NCBI GenBank assembly: GCA_934667465.1
Contig: CAKUMG010000422.1
Span: 1-5,855 of the forward strand
DNA: 5,855 nt
From: an uncultured Actinoplanes sp.
GTDB taxonomy: Bacteria; Actinomycetota; Actinomycetes; Mycobacteriales; Micromonosporaceae
Reading direction: 5' to 3'
Both the position numbers and the translations under genes were made by a program. Below the pieces are notes generated by a model. It was not told where the DNA came from and searched no databases. It saw only the letters and a list, made by a program, of their open reading frames with translations. Shown piece after piece: positions 1 through 5,085 of the stretch; the stretch's first letter is position 1; each line of letters begins with the position of its first letter.

Positions 1-46
1 GACCATCAGCGAACGCGGCGCAGCTCCGGGGCTCCCCGGCCTCGAC

Positions 47-1546
47 GTGGAGCTCGCGAAGCGCGATGCCACCCCCACCCCGGGCCCGGCACGCCGTGGA
101 GAGTCCCAGCGGGGGGATTCTCCGCGAGCCGTGTCGCGCCCGGTCCACTTCGGCCCCCAGGAGCCGGCCCTCTGGGAGCCCGGTCAGTGGCAGCCCGCCG
201 CTGAACCTTCCGCCGCCTCGCTTCCGGCCGCCTCGCTCTTGGCCGCCCCAGCCCCGGCGGTCTCGGCTCAGGCTGCTTCGGCCCCGGTTGCTTCGGCTCC
301 GGCGGTTTCGGCTCCGGCGGTTTCGGCTCCGGCGGTTTCGGCTCCGGTGGCCTCGGCCCCGGCGGTTTCGGCCCCGGCTGCTGCGGCTGCGGCCGCTGAG
401 CCCGTGGTCGCCACGCGTTCCCGGGCCGGGGCTTCGCGGGGTGCACCTTCCTGCGCGGAGTCGGCTGTCATCGGGTCGTCCGCGGTCGAGTCGTCCGGTG
501 GTTCCGGGCGCCGCCCGTCCGCATTGCCGGCCTCGGCCCGGATGACCGATCCCTCGCCTGCCCGGCGTGCTGCCGGACAGGCCCGCGTTCCCCGTGAACA
601 GCCGCGCGTCACCGAAGCCCCCGCGCCACGGTCACGGGGGCCGGAGGCGCGGGGCGCGCGGGTTCCCGAGGCGCGCGGCGCGCGGGTTCCCGAGGCGCGC
701 GGCGCAGGGATCTCTGAGGTCCCGGGCGCAGAGTCGCGGTCCTCGGAGGCGCGGGGCGCGGAGCCTTGTGCCTCGGAGGTGCAGGGTGCGCGGATTCCGG
801 AGGGGCGGGGCACGGGGGCGCGGGTTTCCGGGGCGCAGGGTGCGGAGCCGCAGGCCTCCGAGGCGCGGGGTGCGCGGATTTCTGAGGACCCGGGCGCAGG
901 GTCGCGGGCCTCTGCGGCGCGGGGTGCGGAGGCGCGGGTTTCCGGGGCGGAGGGTGCGCGGGTTCCCGAGGGGCGGGGTGCGCGGGCTTCGGAGGGGCGG
1001 GGGCTGCGGATTCCTGAGCCGGGGAGTGGGGGGCCTCGGGGGCTCGGAGGGGCCGGCTCGTCGGGGATGGCGCATGCGCCTACGGCGGGGATGCAGGCGT
1101 TGCCGACGATTCCGGCGAACTTGTTGCCCAGCCGGACGCCGGCGCAGCTGCTGGCCATTGCGTACCAGGGGCTGGGGGAAGCGGCGCGCACCCGGCCCGA
1201 CGGGCTGCGGTATGCGGCTGCTCATCTCGCTGCTCTGCGCGCTGCGGCGGCGGTGCTCGGGGCGCGGGCCCGGCCGGCGGCGCCTACGCGGCGTAACCAG
1301 GTGACGAGCGTGTGGTCGTTGCTGGTGCTGGTGGCGCCCGAGTTCGGGGACTGGGCCACGCACTTCGCGCTGGGGGCCACCAAGCGGGCGGCCGCGGAGG
1401 CGGGGATCCCGCGGGTGGTGACCGCCCGGGAGGCCGATGACCTGCTCCGGGCGTCGGAGGCGTTCGTGACGATGGTGCAGTCGGCACTGGGGGTGTCCTT
1501 TCAACCCGCGCTCGACGGGGCGCGGTCCTCGCTCGAAGCGGCCTGA
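47..1546 (+). CDS. SAV_6107-type HEPN-domain protein with a very long low-complexity N-terminal extension
   Basis: The C-terminal part, about residues 355-499, reads like the actinobacterial SAV_6107 HEPN family: an all-helical domain starting near PSRTPAQLL, with RYAAAHLAALRAAAAVLGAR (R388 to H393 forms an R-x4-H, the signature seen in many HEPN RNases) and a later stretch GIPRVVTAREADDLLRASEA. The molecular role of this family is not established; HEPN domains are often RNases or RNA-binding, so an RNA role is only an inference. Residues 1-340 are low complexity: Ala/Ser/Pro/Val pentapeptides at 71-114 and 8/10-residue Arg/Gly/Glu units at 200-323. Family members are usually only about 150-190 residues. 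The GTG at 47 has no clear ribosome site and the frame stays open to base 2, so the true start may lie outside the window. ATG 1067 (preceded by GGAGGGG about 14 nt upstream) or ATG 1091 would give an ordinary-length protein. Many unit differences are synonymous in this frame (GGC/GGT, CGG/CGC, GCT/GCC), which favours real translation of the extension. It lies upstream of imuA-imuB-dnaE2 on the same strand. Confidence 0.75.
   Translation: MELAKRDATPTPGPARRGESQRGDSPRAVSRPVHFGPQEPALWEPGQWQPAAEPSAASLPAASLLAAPAPAVSAQAASAPVASAPAVSAPAVSAPAVSAPVASAPAVSAPAAAAAAAEPVVATRSRAGASRGAPSCAESAVIGSSAVESSGGSGRRPSALPASARMTDPSPARRAAGQARVPREQPRVTEAPAPRSRGPEARGARVPEARGARVPEARGAGISEVPGAESRSSEARGAEPCASEVQGARIPEGRGTGARVSGAQGAEPQASEARGARISEDPGAGSRASAARGAEARVSGAEGARVPEGRGARASEGRGLRIPEPGSGGPRGLGGAGSSGMAHAPTAGMQALPTIPANLLPSRTPAQLLAIAYQGLGEAARTRPDGLRYAAAHLAALRAAAAVLGARARPAAPTRRNQVTSVWSLLVLVAPEFGDWATHFALGATKRAAAEAGIPRVVTAREADDLLRASEAFVTMVQSALGVSFQPALDGARSSLEAA
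255..389 (+). repeat. 15-bp tandem repeat, nine units, inside the HEPN gene
   Basis: Nine adjacent 15-bp units run from 255 to 389. The commonest form is CGGCGGTTTCGGCTC, and units at 300, 315 and 330 are identical. Outer units differ by a few bases, often GCT/GCC or GTT/GTC. In the HEPN frame the units encode Ala-Val-Ser-Ala-Pro variants. The opposite strand would read Glu-Pro-Lys-Pro-Pro and is also open, but the conserved HEPN domain further down fixes the + frame as the coding one. Confidence 0.85.
644..1015 (+). repeat. Composite tandem repeat of 24- and 30-bp units with an 84-bp higher-order period
   Basis: Fourteen adjacent units start at 644, 668, 692, 716, 746, 776, 800, 830, 860, 884, 914, 944, 968 and 992, each beginning with a form of GAGGCGCGGGG. 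Lengths are either 24 or 30 bp, so the reading frame is always kept, and they encode 8- or 10-residue blocks such as EARGARVP and EDPGAGSRAS. From 692 to 943 the order 24-30-30 repeats three times, giving an 84-bp (28-residue) higher-order unit. The 24-bp units at each end would be the simpler ancestral form. Confidence 0.85.
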
Positions 1547-1745
1547 CGCCCCCGGCCCGGGCGCGATGCCGCCGGCTGAGGACCCGGGCCAGGGCGCTAT
1601 GCCGCTGGGCTGACGCCTTCAGCACGTGCGCGATGCCGCCGGCTGAGGACCCGGGGCTCGGGCGCGATGTCGCTGGGCTGACGCCGGTGACCGCCGCGGG
1701 GCGTGCGCCGACTGACGCCGGGTGGTTCGGTGCCGGTGATGGACA
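1543..1745 (+). repeat. About 34-bp tandem repeat starting at the HEPN stop codon
   Basis: Units start with CTGACGCC or CTGAGGAC at 1543, 1576, 1610, 1643, 1678 and 1712, so lengths are 33, 34, 33, 35 and 34 bp. Units 1 and 3 resemble each other (GCGCGATGCCGCCGG end) and units 2 and 4 resemble each other (ATGYCGCTGGG end), so the real duplication is a dimer of about 67 bp. Units 5 and 6 are degraded. The first unit contains the TGA stop of the HEPN gene at 1544-1546. Unit lengths are not multiples of three and each unit carries CTGA, so this is not a coding repeat. Confidence 0.75.
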
Positions 1746-1750
1746 TGCCG

Positions 1751-1843
1751 GGGGTGGCGCTTGTCGGGCCGGGGTCACGTCGGGGTGGCGCTTGTCGGGC
1801 CGGGGTCACGCCGGGGGCGGTGATCGTCGGGCCGGGGCACGCC
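1751..1843 (+). repeat. 31-bp tandem repeat, three units
   Basis: Three units of exactly 31 bp lie at 1751-1781, 1782-1812 and 1813-1843. Units 1 and 2 differ at one base near the end; unit 3 has several changes but keeps GTCGGGCCGGGG and the CACGCC end. It has no link to a reading frame, since 31 is not a multiple of three, and no clear function. Confidence 0.8.
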
Positions 1844-2089
1844 GGGCGGTGACAGGGATGGCGCGCTGGGCTGATGCGAGTGGCTGAGGCCGGGCGGTGC
1901 CGGGGATGGCATGCCGGGCTGGAGGCGTCGCGCGGTGGCTGAGGGCGGGGGAGGCGGCGCTGGTGGCTGAGGCCCGTGACGGCGGCGGCGGGGGCGGTGG
2001 TGTGGGGCGGCGGGGCGGTGGTGTGAGGCGTGCCGGTGGCGCGGGCGGGGTGCTGAGCGGGGTGGGGATGGCCGGGGTTTTCGTGGCTC
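1844..2089. other. G-rich intergenic stretch with loose repeats and no supported gene
   Basis: Together with the two preceding repeats this fills the roughly 560 bp between the HEPN gene and imuA. It holds GTGGCTGAG three times (near 1880, 1935 and 1963) and GGGGCGGTGGTGTG twice, at 1991 and 2012. Short open frames here translate to Gly/Arg/Ala-rich strings with no recognisable family. I see no clear -35/-10 promoter, no GAAC-N4-GTTC LexA box, no tRNA and no strong hairpin terminator, but a promoter for imuA could be hidden here. Confidence 0.5.
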
Positions 2090-2096
2090 GGTGAGG
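2090..2096 (+). promoter_or_regulatory. Ribosome binding site favouring ATG 2104 as the imuA start
   Basis: GGTGAGG ends 7 nt before ATG 2104, a normal Shine-Dalgarno distance. GTG 2098 would be too close to it. A second purine run, GAGGAA at 2140-2145, lies directly before ATG 2146 and 12 nt before ATG 2158, which is the start that best matches the usual beginning of the family, so a later start is possible. Confidence 0.55.
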
Positions 2097-2310
2097 CGTG
2101 GCTATGAAGATCAACTTTGGTGGATGTGGACAGCGGGGCGAGGAAATGGCCGGGCGCATGATCAACGGTGCGGCGGCGCTTGCTGAGCTGGTCCGGAGCG
2201 GGGACGAGGCCGGTGAGGGCGGCGTCCGGCGGGCGTTGCCGGTGGTGGGGGCGCTCGGGGGACTGCTGCCCGGGCGAGGGCTGCGGCGGGGGAGCACCGT
2301 AGCCGTGGGG

Positions 2311-2707
2311 CGGGTGGCGGCGGGAGCGGGCGCCGGCAGGGGGACTTTCCGGGGTGAGCCCGGATGGCGGGCGGACGCTGGTCGTGCGGCAGCCGGGCGG
2401 GCGGATGCCGGCTGGGTGGCTGCGGGACGGGCAGCGGCTGGACAAACGGACGCGGGTCGTGCGGCAGCTGGGCGGGCGGATGCCGGCTGGACGGCTGCGG
2501 GACGGGCAGCGGGGCAGGCGGCGGCTGGGCAAGCGGCGGCTGGGCGGATGGCCGCGGGACAGGTAGCGGCTGGACAAACGGTCGCGGGGCGGGCGGAGGG
2601 ACAGACGGCCGCGGGGCGGGCGGCGGCTGGGTGGGCAGGACGCGTGGAGTGCCGGGCGGCGGGCGGGGTTCGGGGCCGGGGTTGGCGCGGGGCCGCGGGG
2701 CGAGGCG
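2311..2707 (+). repeat. 397-bp repeat-rich insert within imuA, with a 75-bp tandem unit
   Basis: The clearest part is two 75-bp units, at 2373-2447 and from 2448 to about 2512. Each starts with GGACGC and contains GCGGGCGGATGCCGGCTGG and GGGACGGGCAGCGG. A degraded third portion near 2557-2590 repeats the CAGCGGCTGGACAAACGG-like segment. Shorter GCGGCTGGGC-type subunits fill the gaps. In the upstream imuA frame it reads as an Ala/Gly/Arg-rich string (RAAAGRADAGW-like, 25-residue period). Exact edges are inferred from where the family similarity stops and resumes. Confidence 0.7.
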
Positions 2708-3280
2708 GGCAGCGGGAGTACGTCGCTGCTGCTGGCGCTCCTGTCCGAGGCTTCGCGGGCCGGGTCGTGGTGTGCGGTGGTCGGGGTGCCCGAGCTCGGG
2801 GCGGTTGCGGCCGCCGAGAGTGGGGTGGTGCTGGAGCGGCTGGCGCTCGTGCCCAATCCCGGTCCCGAGTGGCCGACCGTGGTGGCGGCGCTGATCGACG
2901 GGGTGGATGTGGTCGTGGTGGCCGTGCCGGGGCAGATTTCCGCGGGGGTGGCGTCGCGGCTGGTGGCGCGGGCTCGGCAGCGGGGGTGTGTGCTCGTCCC
3001 GTTCGGGGGGTGGGACGGGGCCGATGTCAGCCTGCAGGTCGTCCGCGGGGAGTGGGAGGGGCTCGGCGACGGGCGGGGCCGGCTGCGGGGGCGGGCGGTG
3101 ACGGTCGTGGCGCGGGGGCGGGGTGCGGCCGCGCGGCCCAAGGAGCTGACGGTGTGGATGCCGGGCTGGAGCGCGCCGCGGGTGGAGATCCCGGAGGCCC
3201 CGGAGGACGGAACGACCGCGACCGGGCCCGCGGAGAGCCCCGAGCCGGCAGCCGAGCGCTGGGGAGCGCTGAGTCTGGTG

Positions 3281-3400
3281 ACCCCCGCGCGAGCGCCGGA
3301 AAAGCCGAGAACCCCCGCACGAGCGCCGGAAAAGCCGAGAACCCCCGCGCAAGCGCCGGAAGAGCCGGGGACCCCCGCATGAGCGCGGAAAAAGCCAAGG
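3281..3400 (+). repeat. 30-bp tandem repeat, four units, spanning the imuA-imuB junction
   Basis: Units at 3281, 3311, 3341 and 3371 are each exactly 30 bp and start with ACCCCCGC. Units 1 and 2 differ at one base; unit 3 has a few changes; unit 4 is more diverged but has no indel. In the imuA frame they encode Thr-Pro-Ala-Arg-Ala-Pro-Glu-Lys-Pro-Arg. Unit 4 contains both the imuB ATG (3379) and the imuA TGA (3380-3382). Confidence 0.9.
3379..3382 (+). promoter_or_regulatory. ATGA stop-start overlap coupling imuA to imuB
   Basis: The imuB ATG (3379-3381) overlaps the imuA TGA (3380-3382). There is no strong Shine-Dalgarno directly upstream (only GGGG at 3367-3370 and GGAAG near 3358), so translation by re-initiation after imuA is the likely mode. 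If imuA is frameshifted, ribosomes that stay in the upstream imuA frame would not stop here but would read straight into imuB. Confidence 0.7.
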
Positions 3401-5076
3401 ACAAAGCGGAAGAAGCCGAGGACAAGGTAAAAGCCAAGAACGAAGAACGAAAAGAAGCGGCGGAAAAACGCACCCTCCTGGTCTGGTGCCCCGACTGGCC
3501 CGTGATCGCCGCCGAGCTCATCGACGGCGTCCCCGCCGACACCCCCGTCGCCGTGCTCAAGGCGAACCGCGTGATCGCCTGCTCCGAGACCGCCCGCCGC
3601 GACGGCGTCCGGCACGGGTTGCGGCGGCGGGAGGCGCAGAGCCGCTGCCCCCACCTGGTCGTGGTCGAGCACGATGCCGGGCGGGACGCGCGGGCGTTCG
3701 AGGCGGTGGTCGCCGCGGTGGAGGAGGTCGTCGCCGGGGTGGAGGTCGTACGGCCGGGGGTGTGTGCGGTGGCGGCGCGCGGCCCGGCCCGCTATTTCGG
3801 GGGTGAGGAGCGGGCCGCCGAGCGGATCGTCGAGCAGGTGGCCCAGGCCTGCGGGGTGGAGGCGCAGGTGGGGATCGCCGAGGGGGTGTTCGCGGCCGGG
3901 CTGGCGGCGCGCGACGGGAGGATCGTGCCCGCCGGGCGTACGGCCGAGTTTCTTGAATCGATGAGTGTCGAGACGCTGGAGCGGCCCGCGCTGGCCGATC
4001 TGTTGCGCCGGCTGGGCGTGCGGAGGCTCGGGGAGTTCGCCCGGTTGCCCGCCGGGGACGTGCTGACCCGGTTCGGGTTCGACGGGGCGCTGGCGCACCG
4101 GCTCGCGGCGGGGCTGGACCATCGGCCGCTCGCCGTGCGGCAGCCGCCGCCCGATCTCGACGTGACCGGCACGTACGAGGACGAGCCCCTGGCCCGGGTG
4201 GACGTGGCCGCGTTCGCCGGGCGGGTGCTGGCCGAGCGGCTGCACGAGCGGCTGGCCGCGTACGGGCTGGCCTGCACCCGGCTGGGCATCGAGGCGATCA
4301 CCGCGGACGGGCAGGAGCTGCACCGGGTGTGGCGGCACGACGGGCTGCTGGACGCGGCCGCGATCGCCGAGCGGGTGCGGTGGCAGCTCGACGGCTGGCT
4401 GACGGGGGGCCGGCGGCAACAACGGCAGCGGCCGACCGCCGGGCTGGTGCGGCTGCGCCTGATGCCCGACGGCGTGCTCGTCCATCTCGGGCTGCAGCCG
4501 GGGCTGTGGGGCGACACGGGCGACGAGCGGGAGCGGGCGCACCGGGCGCTGAGCCGGGTGCAGGGCCTGCTCGGCCCCGACGCGGTCCTCACCGCGGTGG
4601 CCGCCGGCGGCCGCAACGCCGCCGACCGAGTCCGATTTGTCCCTTGGGGCGATGAGCGCACCCCCGCCCGTCCCGGCGCCGCCCCCACACCCCACACGCC
4701 GGTAACAGAAATAGGGGAAATGTCCGAAACGAGCCGTCAACCCCACACCCAACCCCCGTGGCCCGGCCGCCTCCCCGAACCGGCCCCCGCCCTGGTCATG
4801 ACCCAGCCAACCCCGGCCGTGGTCCTGGACGAAGACGGGCACACCGTAGGAGTAAGCGCCCGCCTGGAACTGACCGGCACCCCCACAACCCTGCTGATCA
4901 ACAGGGAAGAGCAGGAGATCACCGGCTGGGCCGGCCCCTGGCCGGTCGACGAACGCTGGTGGGCCCCCGCCGAAGCGAGCCGCCGGGCCCGCTTCCAGAT
5001 GGCCACCGCGGACGGCCGCGCCTTCCTCCTGTCCCTGAGCGGCGGCACCTGGGCCGTCGAAGCCGTATACGACTGA
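3379..5076 (+). CDS. imuB: ImuB, catalytically degenerate Y-family polymerase homologue (565 aa)
   Basis: ImuB is the hub of the mutasome: it binds the beta clamp, ImuA' and DnaE2 and is not itself an active polymerase. The Y-family start is RTLLVWCPDWPVIAAEL at residues 31-47; the first metal-binding Asp region of active DinB-type enzymes is replaced by WCPDWP. The usual S-x-D-E site is replaced near residues 125-136 by RPGVCAVAARGP, followed by ARYFGGE. A helix-hairpin-helix thumb follows at about 200-250 (LLRRLGVRRLGEFARLP), then a little-finger region. QPGLWG at 373-378 fits the clamp-binding motif known in mycobacterial ImuB. A Pro-rich linker leads to a conserved C-terminal domain with TGWAGPWPVDERWW at 515-528. 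Residues 3-30 are an unusual Lys/Glu/Ala leader in heptads that I do not expect in the family. The start was chosen for the ATGA overlap; the frame is open upstream as far as imuA's own N-terminal half, so a longer call of 992 residues is possible but would be mostly out-of-frame sequence. Confidence 0.87.
   Translation: MSAEKAKDKAEEAEDKVKAKNEERKEAAEKRTLLVWCPDWPVIAAELIDGVPADTPVAVLKANRVIACSETARRDGVRHGLRRREAQSRCPHLVVVEHDAGRDARAFEAVVAAVEEVVAGVEVVRPGVCAVAARGPARYFGGEERAAERIVEQVAQACGVEAQVGIAEGVFAAGLAARDGRIVPAGRTAEFLESMSVETLERPALADLLRRLGVRRLGEFARLPAGDVLTRFGFDGALAHRLAAGLDHRPLAVRQPPPDLDVTGTYEDEPLARVDVAAFAGRVLAERLHERLAAYGLACTRLGIEAITADGQELHRVWRHDGLLDAAAIAERVRWQLDGWLTGGRRQQRQRPTAGLVRLRLMPDGVLVHLGLQPGLWGDTGDERERAHRALSRVQGLLGPDAVLTAVAAGGRNAADRVRFVPWGDERTPARPGAAPTPHTPVTEIGEMSETSRQPHTQPPWPGRLPEPAPALVMTQPTPAVVLDEDGHTVGVSARLELTGTPTTLLINREEQEITGWAGPWPVDERWWAPAEASRRARFQMATADGRAFLLSLSGGTWAVEAVYD
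3385..3468 (+). other. Lys/Glu/Ala heptad leader at the ImuB N-terminus
   Basis: Residues 3-30 of ImuB divide into four seven-residue blocks: AEKAKDK, AEEAEDK, VKAKNEE and RKEAAEK. The DNA is strikingly A-rich for this window and the first two blocks are a 21-bp near-repeat (3385-3405 and 3406-3426). It continues from the fourth 30-bp repeat unit. The composition predicts a solvent-exposed single helix or short coiled coil. Confidence 0.65.
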
Positions 5077-5085
5077 GAAAAGACC

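Larger units (their letters stand above)
2104..3382 (+). pseudogene. imuA: imuA-like mutasome accessory gene, split between two frames by a repeat-rich insert
   Basis: ImuA' proteins are RecA-fold accessory factors that work with ImuB and DnaE2 in damage-induced mutagenesis. Two halves of such a protein are visible. Codons from 2104 to 2310 give ALAELVRSG ... RRALPVVGALGGLLPGRG then LRRGSTVAVG. From 2708, one frame later, GSGSTSLLLALLSEASRAGS continues through WCAVVGVPELG, EWPTVVAALIDGVDVVVVAV, RARQRGCVLVPFGGWDGAD and EWEGLGDGRGRLRGR to TGA 3380-3382. In relatives the two halves are almost directly joined at the position equivalent to a P-loop. Here 397 bp (3n+1) lie between, so the frames do not match. 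The downstream frame has TAG at 2564-2566 and no ATG or GTG between there and 2777, so the C-terminal half has no good start of its own. A tail of about 60 residues with Ala-Pro-Glu-Lys-Pro repeats ends the gene. It could be a true frameshift, an assembly error in GC-rich repeats, or recoding; identity of the family is firmer than its state. Confidence 0.65.

Noticed and set aside
6..446. Minus-strand frame with Pro-Pro-Glu-Pro-Lys repeats
   Set aside because: It is the reverse reading of the 15-bp array; the + frame leads directly into the HEPN domain and shows the more natural synonymous variation.
268..1191. Minus-strand frame of about 300 codons opposite the HEPN gene
   Set aside because: Only repeat-derived Arg/Ala/Pro text and no recognisable domain; it is the mirror of the 24/30-bp array.
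1543..1843. CRISPR array
   Set aside because: Units abut directly with no unique spacers, and there are no cas genes; these are plain tandem repeats.
1633..2094. Two short + strand frames (1633-1887 and 1897-2094) as possible small genes
   Set aside because: They lie in arrays whose units are not multiples of three, have no ribosome sites of note, and translate to Gly/Arg/Ala strings.
1547..2103. LexA (SOS) box upstream of imuA
   Set aside because: Reading by eye found no GAAC-N4-GTTC palindrome; the closest in the window, GAACTTGTTG near 1118, lacks the spacing and lies inside the HEPN gene.
2567..2707. Programmed ribosomal frameshift to make full ImuA
   Set aside because: No recognised slippery heptamer or obvious stimulatory pseudoknot could be pointed to; many G runs exist but none stands out. 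It is kept only as a possibility in the finding on imuA.
2311..2707. Insertion sequence or mobile element as the cause of the imuA break
   Set aside because: No transposase reading, no terminal inverted repeats and no target-site duplication are visible; the insert is built of short tandem units.
2777..3382. GTG 2777 as the start of a separate small gene
   Set aside because: The conserved sequence continues upstream of it in the same frame (GSGSTSLLLALLSEASRAGS), so it is the C-terminal part of imuA and not an independent gene.
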